Source of the DNA: Stromatinia cepivora
Taxonomy: Eukaryota; Ascomycota; Leotiomycetes; Helotiales; Sclerotiniaceae
NCBI GenBank assembly: GCA_014898415.1
Contig: RCTD01000002.1
Coordinates: forward strand, 2,294,001 to 2,358,000
Length of the DNA stretch: 64,000 nt
Direction: 5' to 3'
Shown here: positions 35,741 through 47,955 of the stretch, one piece after another
Layout: each line of letters opens with the position of its first letter
Numbering within the stretch: the stretch's first letter is position 1
The notes under the pieces: generated by a model
The model's database searches: none
Seen by the model: only the letters and a program-made list of their open reading frames with translations
What the model was told of the DNA's origin: nothing
Program-made: the position numbers and the translations under genes

Positions 35741-37200
35741 TAATGTTTGAGGCTACTTAGCTTCATCAACCCTACAGCGAATTCGATTCCAAATTTGGTT
35801 CCGACCCCAACTCCAAAGAGGGGAAGCCAGCACCAGCTAAGGCTACTAAGACCAAGGCCAACGGAAAGGCTTCCTTTCGGATCGCACCCAATATGCCCTT
35901 ACTCAAATCGATCCGAAGGCATTAATATCGGTCGATGATGCGCCACTAAGGTCGCTAAGAAAAAAGAGGTAGAATCCTTCGAATCCGAAGACGAATCCGA
36001 CCCGTCTCTCCAAACCTGGCATTATCATCATCACACGGTACCCCTCACCCCTCAAACAACAACCGAACCTTCACACCAAAGCTTCTGTATGGCAAGGAAG
36101 GAAAACTCTTGCATTTCTTGGAAAGCCACACTACCAAGAGAATCAGCCCTGCAATGTATGCCAAAGGTCATGAAGAAACAAGCATCATTGACTCGGTGAC
36201 TGCCAGCAGCGTGGTGTGGCCAAGGCCGGAAATCAAGGTCCAGTTCGTCCTCAAAGGAAGTGCAGCACTTGCATGCTCGGGAGCGTCTTGAAGGGGACAG
36301 AGCCCGAACCTTCACTCCTGCCACCCAAAGAGACCACCATTTCAGAGACCCGAGAGCTTTCCGATCTAGCAAGATATATGACTATCACAAGATCAAAGGA
36401 GTATGGAATGCTACCACTGGTGGCTAGACAGATTAAAGTGGTTCAGCATTTCAATCTACCTAGCCCTTACCTACCGCAAGTACTGGAGGTATTTGCGGGT
36501 GTGGCCTTGGAACAACTCATATTTGTTGTGCGTTAACTAGAAATCAGACTTTGATACTTCATTCAATTTTGAAGTCTCAGACACCCTACAACTTTCGATG
36601 TGCAAGGATCGAATGGGCAGTTGACCTTGCTGTTCAATATAGACCGGTCTTTGACCACCGCAAGGTCGAAGGAGTATGAAATGCTACTACTGGTGATGCG
36701 AGCTCGAGCGCACTATCACAGTGTTCCTCAATCGCAAAGCTAATCGTACTAAACTCGCCAAAGTATACTTCCTGCTGTGCGCTTTCTTCGCTTTCTTCGC
36801 TATTGATGCTTGGCTCTCAACAAGGCAGTCATCAATGGCAACCAGTCAATTACCGAAGTCCAACTTCATGCCCACCACATTCTTTGTCGACATCTCAATA
36901 CAACTATCCGTAATAACACCTTAGCAAGCCAGATCTCCCCAAACTTGTTACCCAAACTTGTTATCACTTTCAAGGCGGAAGAGACTGATCGATACACAAA
37001 AGACGGCTGGCCCCGCAGCCTGGTCGATCGCGCGCTGCCGCAGTTCTCTATCGCTCTCTGGACAATTTAGACCAAAAGCATATAGACTGGTTATGATGGT
37101 AGAATTCCATCAAGACGACTTGCAGATCTCGCTATCAGGCACCTTGAAGAGTCTGGTGAAAAAAGCGGCGAAGAGCGTAATGAAGGAAGTTCTCCAATAG
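35741..37200 (+). pseudogene. Eroded coding relic with a lysine/acidic protein and a duplicated motif
   Basis: Several plus-strand pieces read like protein but lie in different frames with stops between them. They are FDSKFGSDPNSKEGKPAPAK (about 35775-35833), TKVAKKKEVESFESEDESDP (about 35946-36005), DYHKIKGVWNATTGG (about 36375-36420) and a second copy DHRKVEGV-stop-NATTGDA (about 36654-36698). A later piece ends KSLVKKAAKSVMKEVLQ (stop 37198-37200). Alternating Lys-rich and acidic segments suggest a chromatin-type or disordered protein. I infer one or two decayed copies of a repeated gene; the identity is unknown. Confidence 0.35.
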
Positions 37201-37978
37201 GGCAAGTATCGCGAGTGTTCAGACAATCAAGATACCTCGATGTTTTCATCTCGTTCCTCTGGCATTAGCCGAAATCAACTTTGCGTCAGCCATTCCCGTG
37301 GACTTAGCGGCTCTAGAAACGATTTGCATTTTTCTGGCATGAGAGAAAACACATTGCGAAAAATAATATGAGAGGAAGCATGAGGACTCCGGGACAAGCC
37401 CTCTCCACTCGGATAATCCTGAATGCTACCATTATATATTCGACTACGAATCTCTTGAACCTAGAGACGCTAGCACACAAGACAATGATAATGATGAGGA
37501 GGGAAGTCAACCCTTGATGTACTGTTTATAAAAGAGTTGAGACAAGGAATTCAAATGGGGATTTGTTCGACTACTTCATTGCATCAAAAAATGAAGCGAG
37601 GAAAGTCCAGCCAACCGTGATCGTATATGTCCTTGGTAGACCAACCAAGAACCACCAAGTTGCGCCTGACCATAGCGATGAACATGACACCAATCCAATC
37701 CATCACCACAACCACAAGAGCAGAAAATCACCCGCACCAAGTCACCCAGCAGAAAAAGGGAAGCTCTGCCATCTCGTCTAGCCAGCCGTGATCGTATATG
37801 ACAACACTTCACAATGCTAAAATGTGCCAATCGCCGGCGGGCATTACGGCCGGAAGAAATAGGGCAAGTAAATGAGCCTAAAATTAGCAGAGCACCTCCA
37901 ATGACTCGTCAGGCGGTCCCCCTCCGCCCGACAAAAAGCAGTTCGGTACTTCTCATTAACCGACTGCATCTAGGGTTA

Positions 37979-38390
37979 TAAACATCCGCGACCTGCTTAA
38001 GCTCGGCGAAGCAGCTAAAGCTGTTATCAAGGAAGTTCCCACTTGGGCCTGGCTTCAAAGGCAAACGAGAGATGGGAGGTGTCCCGCCAACTCTTAACGT
38101 TGGCGGCAACTACATCTCAGACTAATGGTTGTTCTGTTGAATCAGCTCAAGATAGTCTGTTTTCACACAAAGGTCGATCTCTACCAGGTAGTATCTCATC
38201 TAAATCCAAAAGATTCAAGAAATCAAGCTCTCTGTCTTCCAATGATCATATTCCTACTGAATTACCAAAATATCATCTTCGTAAGAGAAACAAAAATCAA
38301 TTGATCTTAAATCATAAGTCACCAACAGCCGGTAGAATACCGAGATCCAGCTCATTTTATCCTAATAACCGGCTCGGCGAGCTTTACTAG
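37979..38390 (+). pseudogene. Possible coding relic, hypothetical
   Basis: An open stretch without an ATG, NIRDLLKLGEAAKAVIKEVP (from about 37980), runs to a stop near 38099. The overlapping frame at 38043-38390 gives a Ser/Lys-rich tail (KSKRFKKSSSLSSND, PKYHLRKRNKNQ). It may be a frameshifted remnant of one gene. No family is recognised. Confidence 0.25.
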
Positions 38391-39310
38391 ACGACCGAAG
38401 AGATGTGAACGACTCAAACAAACCCAAAGTATAAACGCGTTGAATAACCTTTCGCATTTTGGAAACAGGAGGAGTTGACTTCGATGCTGAAGGAGGCAAT
38501 GAATGACGAGATGTTCTCTCAAGACGAAAATCTTTCCCGAATGTTTTTAAACTCTCTTTGGAACTTCAGAATGATCTGGGACATTAGAGTTCAAAACTCC
38601 GAGGCCCCAAGGCGAGAAAAGAGAAAAGAGAAAGGATGGGGGGGTGGAAGAGAATGGAAGAGAACGTGTTAATTTTGGAGTTGAGCTAAATGAATGGCCC
38701 GGAGTAGGGTGCTTGGACCGGCTGGCATGAGAAAAATGGGGAGCAAAGAGTGGTACGAGTTGTGGAAACGCGTCACGTTGTGTGTGGCGGGAGATCAGGG
38801 AAGTGCACATGCTAGGAATGGGCATGGGAATAAAAAGATGGGGGACCTGGCCTTGAATGAGAGGAGTATGATGTTTTGATGTCGAAAAAACAATATTTTA
38901 GGTAGGGAGCAGTGGATTGGATAGCCAAACGGCCAATCTTCTGAACGGAGTTTCTTGAGAGGCTTCCATTCTGTTAGATGAAAAGGGACTTTGGTTCGAC
39001 TTTAGGTTTAGTGTACTTCCGGCCAATGGGAACGTATACAGAAGCCTATGCCCCGAAGCCATTCTGACTAAGAATGATCTCCCCGAATCCACCTGTTTTA
39101 TGATTATTCTATAGCTTAATTATCAAGAAATTCTGAATCTCAAATCAATGGCCGATGCTTACGTAGGTAGGTTGAAATACACCTCTTTTTTAATCAGTTT
39201 GCAGCCAAACACCCACACAATCATTAGTCCTGGCATTCTTCCATTTCTTTCCTCGTTCGGCCAAGAGCAAATCACTTAAATTTGAGTACTTGATTAATCA
39301 AGAACGTGTC
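38391..39310. other. Intergenic
   Basis: A G/A-rich tract at 38600-38660 and no convincing ORF on either strand. Confidence 0.4.
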
Positions 39311-39316
39311 TTGAAT

Positions 39317-39809
39317 GCCCCGAGCCAAGATCAAATCCTCCGATATTGTGCAGTTGGTCGCGGAGCTGACAATGTTGTAAGCAACCGTTTCCTTATGATC
39401 CCCAAATTAGCCTTCTTAGCTCTCTCTTTAACCAAGTTATAGCCATACTTCACACCTGCTCAGTTTCCTCCAGCTGGAACAGCAATAAACCCTCAATTTG
39501 CAACAGATTGGTCAGAGGAGACTGAAATTGAGGGCTGGATTCTCGAAGATGCGGCGCAGTTGTCATCAAGAGCTACAGACTTTAGGGTCGATTTCTTCAA
39601 TGTTTCCTCTGGTGGCCCCCCATCCTGGTCAGATCTTTGAAGGCGGGCCGGTATATCAAGCTGGCTTTTTGAAACACATTATGAATATCGTCAAGAACAA
39701 AGCCTTTGTCGCCGCTGTTAGTGCCATCACAAATGGCGTGGTGACCTCCCCTAAGAGGGTCTCGATGCTATATTTACAACGGAAGGTTATTCCAGAAACT
39801 CTGGCCTAG
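39317..39809 (+). pseudogene. Truncated NADH:flavin oxidoreductase (Old Yellow Enzyme-like) relic
   Basis: One frame contains PYFTPAQFPPAGTAINPQ (from about 39444), the typical start of YqjM/OYE-type oxidoreductases, with an apparent intron before it (GTAAGC near 39377 to ATAG at 39443). Instead of the expected barrel it jumps to a late-domain segment, EIEGWILEDAAQL then VDFFNVSSGG. After a frame change it continues HPGQIFEGGPVYQAGFLKHI and FVAAVSAITNG, the region around beta-strands 6-7 of the TIM barrel. The middle of the enzyme (FMN- and substrate-binding parts) is missing and there is a frameshift at about 39615, so this is an internally deleted pseudogene. Confidence 0.6.
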
Positions 39810-41196
39810 TTTGGTAGTGGGCAGATGATTTGGGGTGAGCCTCTTCCCAATGCCAAACTACATAAGAAAGACAGCCGATCCAAAGGTAGGATTGTTGTAC
39901 ATGCTGTAAGCCAAATGCAGCGGTAATTTGAAGAAATTCCTAACCCATGCTGTGGCCTAAAAAGAATAGTATATAGTACATCACTTTCGCGTGTGTTTCC
40001 TGTTTTTCTTTTTGCCTTAAATCGTCCTATCATACAACGTGAAGATGAGTTTAGACAAGAATCAGAATGATGAAACGAGAGGAAGGTAACATTCTCTTTG
40101 CTGAATGTAAGAGATCTGGGCGGTGTAAATGCTCATAGAAAACTGTTACAAGCAAATCTCTATTAGGCATAGTCATTGTTCTCCTTTCCGCCCAGTTTGC
40201 GTGCATGTCTTGCCACTTGGCACAGCTTCGAGGCAATCTCCCGTATAAACATGCAGATACAACTGCTTGGTGAATCCCATTCACCGCTCTTACCTGCTCC
40301 TTGAAGTTGGCTCAAGATATGTAGGGAGTAGCATGACAGCAACACTAGTTACGATATCCTTAGAATATCTGGATATTTTGGCTTTCTCCGTAGTTCAGAG
40401 ATTGTGAGCTCCGTGAGGATATCTTCTATTCCGTTGTGATGGCTTCGCCAGTATATCTTGCAAGGTTATCCTGTGTATGATGTTGTTTTTCTCTTGTTGT
40501 AGTAGAATCTTAGAGCAAACAAGCTCGGACGCCGAAATGAACCGTGCCCCTATTAGCAATTTGGTATAATATCATGTGAATTGTCTTTCCTTGTATCCTT
40601 GTATTACCTACGAAGTACTTCCTTCATTATTACTCATTGCTTATTGTGAGTCATCTTGTTGGTATCTTTTTAAGCAAGCCAAGGGTAAACAGGCTTAGTA
40701 CAAAAGGTTTCAACGGCCATTCGATGGTAGTTAATAGATATACCTGATCGTTGGGTGGAATTTGGCGAGTTTCTATGTATGTTGACTCTCTCCATTGACA
40801 TGAAAGCCAACGAGCAATAACCCTTCGCTGAGTGCTTCTTTAGTATGAGATGCAATAGTAACACTTGAATCAAAGGTCATTATTGGATATAAATGTATAT
40901 GTACTAGATCATAGGATCATCCAACTACCACCAACTTCGTTCCTGCTGTGTTTTGTGTTTGTGCAACGTAGAACTAACCTACCTCACAGGGTTCTACTGT
41001 GGAAAAGGCATGAGCGATGGGATCACAGTTACCTATACCAATCATTCACCATTGAAGTGCTATATTAAGCTTACTTTTTTATGATCATCTCTCTCCAATT
41101 TCATGTGCGTTCCAATACACCCAAGACACAGCAGAACACAAGATCGAATATCAAAATATCGAACACTACAGCTCATCTGGTCAGACATTTGGCAAT
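39810..41196. other. Intergenic, promoter side of the flavin monooxygenase
   Basis: No gene seen. ORFs at 39806-40345 (minus) and 40670-41068 lack domain character. Confidence 0.4.
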
Positions 41197-43161
41197 ATGT
41201 CCGAGTTTGATATTGTTGTCATTGGCTCCGGTATGAATTGCTTTCTTCTTTCCATCCTCCATTATTGAAAAATGTACACATTGTATCCAAAAAATTACAG
41301 ATCATTAACTTATTGTACCATGTCTCACAGGTCTAAGTGGTTTAGCTTTTGCCAGATTCTACCTCGATATCCATCCGGAAGCGAATCTAGTTATCCTCGA
41401 AGAAGACGTATGTCTTGGTGGCGTTTGGAGCTCAAGTAAGTGTTGTTTCCTGTCTGGCTACCGTTCCCATCCTATATTTATCTATATATACTGACTTGTG
41501 TGTGTAATTTTAAGGACGATCATACGATGAATTCTGGTGTCAAAGTGGCCGTCGAATGTCTGGATTCTCAGATGTCCCTCTCACTGTTCCCGAAGATGCA
41601 CCCTCATATCATGACACCTTTGAAGCAAAGTACGTCACCAAGTATCTCGAGGAGTATGCGGATAATCATATATACAACGGGAAGACTCTCTTTTCAAGAA
41701 TACGTTTCGGACATCAAGCTATCAAGATTAACAAGATAGATGATATATGGCACGTCACAACAACATGTCCAGTTCATCTCAGACCACAATATCAAAGCGG
41801 GCTGATCGCCACATGCCCTAAGCTTGTTGTTGCCATCGGTCGTACTTCGCTTCCCTGTTTTCCTCGAATCGATTATGGATCGGAGATAACAAGCTGCTTT
41901 GATTCTGTTCGTCATCATAAAGATTTTGGAGCATTGTCACAGCAACGACTCCCATGGGCCAGCGGAGTATTATACTTCGCAGTTCTTGGCGGTGGCAAGT
42001 CTGCTGCAGATATGGTCTACGAGTTAATCAAGAAAGGTCAGCACGTTAAGTGGATTATTCGAAGAACTGGCGAGGGTCCAGCTCTGCTCTTTCCAGCCCC
42101 TGGGCATGGCCGTTACAAGAATACAGTCGAAAGTTCAGCAACCAGGATTAAAGCACTGTTCAGCCCGTCTCCATTTATGCCAAGCTCATGGTGGTTTTCC
42201 TTGATTCGTGCCATTTTATATGGAACTCGTGTTGGAATAAACTATATGACGAAGAGAATAGAGGATGTTAATCAATATTGTCGTAAGGTGGCAGCATATG
42301 ATAGTAGACCGGAATCATTGCCAGGGTTTTCACTACTTGATTTCACTACCTCGTGAGTTTCCTTCAATTATGTGTGGGGGCCATACTGATACCATCAGTG
42401 CATTCTGGTGTACTGGGCCTGTAGGACTTGTGCAGCATGACGATTTCTGGGATACAATATCTCAGAATGTTCAAATCTATCGCAACGACGTTATCTCTTA
42501 CAAAGAAAATATCATAACTTTAGATAATGGCACTCGACTTTATGCCGATGAGTTATTACTAGGCACAGGCTGGACTACCACTCAAACGTGCTTTTCCAAT
42601 ATACAAGCTCAGTTTTTAGGGCTTCCTCATTTCAGCGTAATGTACAGTACAGAGGAAAGAAAATTGTGGGAACGCCTATATGAAGATGCAGACCGTCAAG
42701 TAATCACTGATTTTCCACTACTTGAGCACCCTCCTCCATATCAAAAAACCCGCTTTGCCCCTTACACAACAGTACAAAAGTTATACAAAGGTATTGCACC
42801 ACTTACAGACAACTCGATCGCTTTTCTAGGGGCAATAGATATCTCGAACTCCTTCCGTGCCGCCGAAACACAAGCTATCTGGACCACAGCATACTTCGAC
42901 GGTAACATAACTCTGCCTCCAAAGGAACAGATGTTGAAGGAAGTTGCCTACATGTGGGCGTTTTCCAAACGAAGATATCCTACTCGTGGCGTGAAGGGAG
43001 AATGTTTTTTCTTCGAGCTTGTTTGGTATACCGATGCTTTGCTTCACGAAGTTGGCTTGAGATCGCATCGCAAAGGATGGTGGGCTGACTTGGTGGAACC
43101 TTGTCTTGCATCGGATTTAAAGGGTATGAAGGATGAATATAAGAAGAAATTTGGATTGTGA
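41197..43161 (+). CDS. Flavin-containing monooxygenase (FMO/Baeyer-Villiger-like)
   Basis: It would use FAD and NADPH to oxygenate N, S or carbonyl groups. Exons 41197-41230, 41331-41435, 41515-42352 and 42399-43161 join in phase to 579 residues; introns are 100, 79, 46 nt and of normal form. FAD site: DIVVIGSGLSGLAFARFY at the N-terminus (split by intron 1), then EEDVCLGGVWSS. NADPH site: FAVLGGGKSAADMVYELIKK at about residue 200. ELLLGTGWTT resembles the ATG-type motif of the family. No signal peptide. It converges on an MFS transporter and lies near a UstYa-like gene, a setting typical of specialised metabolism. The substrate cannot be read from sequence. Confidence 0.88.
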
Positions 43162-43592
43162 GCGTCCTGGTACGCACTAAATTTGGATTATTACTAGTCC
43201 TCAGGTGGATTCCCGGTACAATAGTGCTTGCTCAGATAATCTTTTTCCCTTTGGGGTAACTTCGCACATGATTTTTTCATCACAATTGCATAGCTAGCAC
43301 TTGGTTAGGTTATCACAAATTTGAAGATTTAGCTCATTAAATCCTAATTGGTACTTTTTTGTGATTAAAACTTGACCAAACCATGATTTTCTATATATGC
43401 CCATGTGCCAATCATTTTCCACTGCAAATTCGTGTATATACCTGTTGCACCACCCGAATATCTAATTATGTCCCACCCGGCTTCTTGCTCGACTCTTCAA
43501 CTGTATCGATCCCAGATTTTCCTTCGAATTATGATATCCTCTAAACACATCACAACTATCTAATAAGTATACCACAACACTTTTCAAATTCC
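43162..43592. other. Shared 3' region of two convergent genes
   Basis: 431 bp between the monooxygenase and transporter stop codons; no gene and no clear hairpin. Confidence 0.5.
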
Positions 43593-45353
43593 TCACAATT
43601 TCGGCTGAAAGCGCGGATTCGTCCTAATCCTCTCCCCATATCTCAACACTAATAATGCTACCGGCACAAACCCTATGGCAATAAAAGCCAAAACACTATT
43701 ACCCCATCCATACCCCAAATGATCATACAGCGGATTAGCGCTCAACGGAACCAGGGTTGAACAAATTGAACGGATGATGGTACATGCGCCCGTGGCGCTC
43801 GCGGCATAGATGGTATATGTATCGACAAGGTACATCTGCACGGGCAGATAACTAAAGAGGATACCGATGGCAATCACTGAACTACCTAGGATTGGAATGA
43901 TCCAATGGGTATGATATTCAAGGGACCATCCGTACCAGAAAAATCCGATGGGAAGGAGAAATGCACCGATGAACATGGGTGGGAGGCGGTATTCGGGTTT
44001 TCTGTCGTTGTGTTTGGCTTCCATTTTGAGCATGGAACGGTCGGAAAATCGAGCGAGTGTAAATTGGCAGAAGAGAAATCCGAACATGAGGCCGAAGTAC
44101 GCGAGGCCGCTCTGTCCAGGAGTAAAGGAATAGTTGTTTTGGAAAACGGTGCCGAGGGTGGCGAAACATATCATTCCGTAGGCGTTGCTGAGGGCGCTGT
44201 AGAAGCCCACGAATGGGACTATGGGGGAGAGGAAGAGCATTTTGAAGGGTCGGATCCAAGCTGCTTTTAGAGTATCCCGGGGAGCTTTTTGGTTTGTGGT
44301 TTTGTGACTTGTGGGTAAGTCATTCTTTCCTTTATTTTGCTTTCGACTTAAGACTACTGGTGCATAAGTCTCTTTTAGGATGATTAAAGACAGAGCAAAT
44401 AAAACACCAAACTGTTGCATAGTTAGATATTTGAGAATTCTATACTGGGAAATAACTCACAGCAATCAATGTTGAGTAGAAAGTCCATCTCCAACTGATA
44501 TTTTCCACGATATAACCACCGATTACAGGACCTGTAATTGTGAGTGTATTGATATAAAGTGAGCATAAGAATAAAAACTAACCAATTGTCGGACCCTGTA
44601 AGTAGTTAGCAAGAACTTAAGTCTAACATAAGAGCACAACACAATACATACAACAACGGGACCGGCAGACATTACACTCAACGCAAACCCTCTCCTTTCT
44701 CTCGGGATAAGATCAGCCACTATAGCTGGGCCCATAAGCACAAACGTAATCGCCGCAAGGCCCATAATAGCACGAAACACGATGAATAACGGAAGACTCC
44801 TGCTCGAACCGCACACAGCTAGAGCCAACATGAAACCAATGTAACCAGGATATAGCACCGTCACGTGTCCGTATAATTCACTCATGGGAGCGATGACAAG
44901 AGGTCCTAAGCAATAGCCTATGGTGTAGATGGAGATGGTGAGAGAGGCGATTGAATCGTTGGTGGAGTGAAAATCAGCCATTATGGCGGGCAGGGCCGGC
45001 TCGAATGCTGATGTGCATGTTGCTCTGCAATTAGTTAGCTACCGTTGTGAATTTTTACAGTGTGTTGCTTCATGGTGGGCTTACGCTATGAAATTTACCA
45101 TGGCAAGTAGTGATACTGTTGTCCATTTGCGCATAGGAGACCAGTTTATTGGATTTTGAGGGTCGGCTGACCAATTTGGGGTAGTCAGGTCATGATTGTT
45201 GAGATCATGCTCAGGCACTATGGGCTCTGTGGTCTGTTTCTCCTTATCGAGAACATCATCATCTAGAGGATGGAGTGATGTTACCTCCGTAATCGTGATG
45301 TGTACTTCGCCAGTCGGACCTGTATCCGGAGTAAGTTGAAGTCTCGATGACAT
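43593..45353 (-). CDS. MFS transporter, DHA1-type drug/metabolite exporter
   Basis: Proton-coupled exporter of the plasma membrane. Five exons join in phase to 514 residues: 45353-45085, 45024-44652, 44595-44583 (13 nt), 44531-44461 and 44411-43593. The cytosolic N-terminus ends in WSADPQNPINWSPMRKWTTV, the usual entry to TM1 of this family. TM2/loop motif A-like ELYGHVTVLY; RERRGFALSVMSAGP is followed by motif C, GPTIGPVIGGYI, which exists only because the micro-exon (GPTI plus one base) is spliced in. A loop of about 40 residues precedes the C-terminal half, with FSDRSMLKMEAKHNDRKPEYRLPP between later helices. Its place beside a flavin monooxygenase and a UstYa-like gene suggests export of a local metabolite or self-protection. 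Confidence 0.93.
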
Positions 45354-46433
45354 TGCGATAAGTAATAGATTAGGATCAGGGGGAGAAGCCTAAGCACGCC
45401 ACAGTATGTCAGATTCAAACCCGTGGTAAAAATAAAAGTTACAGAGGCAACTAATATGGGAAACCCGTTGAAGTACCTATTACAATACTCCAGGTATTTC
45501 ATACATTGAGTAAAGTTTGCTGTCAGGTATGACTGGGCCTAAATACTTAGGTACCTGTCGTATATATGGTTAGTGGTATACTACTTTACCTGGTAGCATT
45601 ATTCCATACGAGCTGATAGGTGTCAAAAGCATTTGAAGCCCGAAGGTACACAAAGCTTTGAAGGAACGTTGAATTGGTGATACATATAACTATGTAATGT
45701 TGGAGCAAGAGTGATTGTATTCGGTAATCACAACGGGTAGGTGCGGTAGTGCCAGAAGTGGAAGCACAATGAATTCCCCCGACACAAAGCTTAATAAAGC
45801 CGTGGGATTCGGGCCGTCTATACCAGATGTGTTTTGATGGACATAGACTTTACCTCTTGTGCGACGGGCGAAACTCTTTTTGCTCGTTGTAAGGCGAATC
45901 AGTGTGACACAATGTGAGACGAATCCTGGCTAGTACCAACATCTTGTACGTACATTCTGTTCCGAAAATTCAAGCTTTCTTTTTGTGTTTGATAGATGTG
46001 CGGGTGACTTAGCCAAGGCTCGTCAATCGGCTTGTTTTCTCGTTGCTTCACATTTTGATTTATGAAGCATGGGTGGTCGGTTAAGTAGTACCATTTCCTC
46101 CTATCGAGTATTCAGTCTGGAAGGGACCAGTGAAATAATTATTATCACGGTAGAGAAGATTCAATGATTAACACTCGTGTTGCCAGTATTATATATTCTA
46201 AATAACAAACATTTGCAGGACCAACACAAAGTTAACACTCCCTTCAAAATCAATCATGAATCATTTCGGACCTTTGGTAACTTCTCCCTTTCAAATATTC
46301 CGAAAATACATCCCAATTAACACATTCGCGTTTTGATTGTGGGCTTGCGTTCATGTCGTGTCTAATATTACCAGACCAGTAGTAGGGAAGTGGTGCTAGA
46401 TCCGGCTGACATATCATGGATGAACGAAGAGAT
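45354..46433. other. Intergenic, promoter side of the MFS gene
   Basis: Just over 1 kb with no coding signal; it lies between two minus-strand genes. Confidence 0.5.
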
Positions 46434-47280
46434 TCAAGACAATGTACTAAGGCTTATTAATTCTTTGCTACAGGATGTAGGAAACAAATTGCATTTTAAC
46501 CTACATGCGTGATGTCGATCGTCTGCTCGATCTTCGTCTGTCCAGTTGGCGTAGTAATGCTCTGGAAAGAAAGACTGTCGGAGTCGTCTCTACATGGTGA
46601 GGCTCAATAGTAAGCCTATGATCAACTGGCACTTAGGGAAAAAGATTCATACCAGACAATGAAGATTATGGTGAACCGTAAGAATGACAGCGAAATTGTT
46701 GTCTGGTAGGAGTATACTCTTGTTGATATCCAGCCGCGCAGCTTCCCCACGGTAAAGTCGAACGCCATGCCCTCGATTTGCTAAAGAAAATTAACCTCTA
46801 GAAGTGCGAGTTATGTGGACTTGAGAGCTACTAACGATGTATAAGTCTGTTCCATGCGCGTTCTGATTCGTCGCATGGCTCTCCCATATAAATATCATTG
46901 GCCCAGAGATCAGGTGAAGCTGTTTCGATCTCGTACTGGATCCCGTCTGCAAATGGAGCTGATGTCTTGTTAGGATAGAATGTCCTCTTAGACAGAAGAA
47001 TTGGTTAGATACTCCACAATGACGGTCGATGTTTTGTTTTAATTTCTGGAAGTTTGAGGAAGTTACTTCGACTCGAGGAGAGTAATGAAGCCATGCCAAT
47101 TAGTGTGAATGCCGCCACCATGCCGTACATCATGATTAGGGCAGCCCATGATCGCAATCTTCTGGAGGATGTTGTTTCGGGAGACTGGTTCCCGCAATGA
47201 GGACAGTTCTCATAGTCGTCGCCGTAGCCCTTCTCGTTAGAAAGCAGCCCACCAGTATTTTCAAACGTATTGGGGTGCAT
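46434..47280 (-). CDS. DUF3328 / UstYa-like oxidase, one in-frame stop or very short intron
   Basis: UstYa-family proteins are membrane-anchored oxidases that cyclise or oxidise peptides and other metabolites in fungal clusters. The ATG at 47280 starts a cytosolic part (GYGDDYENCPHCGNQ), then one membrane helix (AALIMMYGMVAAFTLIGMA). Next comes SAPFADGIQYEIETASPDLW to NRLIH (exon end 46836), an exon 46780-46653 ending AVILTVHHNLHCL, and an exon from 46588 (RRLRQSFFPEHYYANWTDED). HHNLHC is the hallmark HxxHC copper/iron-site motif. A second HxxHC copy expected downstream is not evident, so the C-terminus may be degenerate or have an unseen exon. A TAA at 47007-47005 lies in frame between the helix and SAPFADG; a 39-nt GT-AG intron would remove it in phase. 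Confident in family, unsure whether the gene is intact. Confidence 0.75.
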
Positions 47281-47955
47281 GGAGAGCGTTTGACAAGTGG
47301 ATCCAAATGCAAAAAGACGATTTGAACACGATCAAAATAAGTATCAAGCTCAGAAACAAAGTGGGGGTAAGCAAATGATAAGAGCTGGTTAAGGCTGAAT
47401 TTAGTGGAACTGCGTATGTCATACGAAGTACTTTCGTACACATACTTACTGCACACAGGAGTTCCTCCATCGCATCCTTCACCAGTGCACCACATAATAT
47501 TCGGAATTCTGTAGAACTGCACATGTCGATTGGGGACACGACAATCTACATTTAGTATAAGTGATGTTGTAAAGAAATGTATGTACTTGATTTGTGCTAC
47601 ATCATCATTGTAATGTCGTTTTTTCTCGAATAGCGAGGGGTAATGAGATGTACATTACATCTGTATGTCTTCGCGTATCCCTATCAGTGTAAGGACAGAG
47701 ATACACATCGATACTATCAAATGACCGATATGCGTACAAACTCAATACACAAACAAAAGTTACGAAACGCCGCCTCTCCAAGATACTTGCTATGCCTAAG
47801 ATATATATCTAGTTAGCTTTCGCGTAAAGTGGTCCTCGAAAAGCCAAAGCCGTATTCTATAATTTCAGCAAGAAGGTCTTGTTCCTCGTAAGCAATATCG
47901 AGGTGCATTTCAAAGCGAGGATCGAACATCGAAATCAAGTCACATATTCTTCATC
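47281..47955. other. Upstream region of the UstYa-like gene, with possible small exons
   Basis: Two minus-strand pieces look protein-like but cannot be assembled: a cysteine-rich stretch at about 47560-47460 (IMWCTGEGCDGGTPVC, bounded by a TGTAG acceptor and a GTAAGT donor) and a 38-codon ORF at 47930-47814 starting MFDPRFEMHLDIAYEEQDLL. They could be exons of a small secreted protein or chance. Confidence 0.3.

Noticed and set aside
36958..37200. Stand-alone 80-codon gene
   Set aside because: It begins inside stop-rich relic sequence; I treat it as part of the eroded zone.
43905..44270. 121-codon Glu/Gly-rich plus ORF
   Set aside because: Antisense shadow of the last MFS exon.
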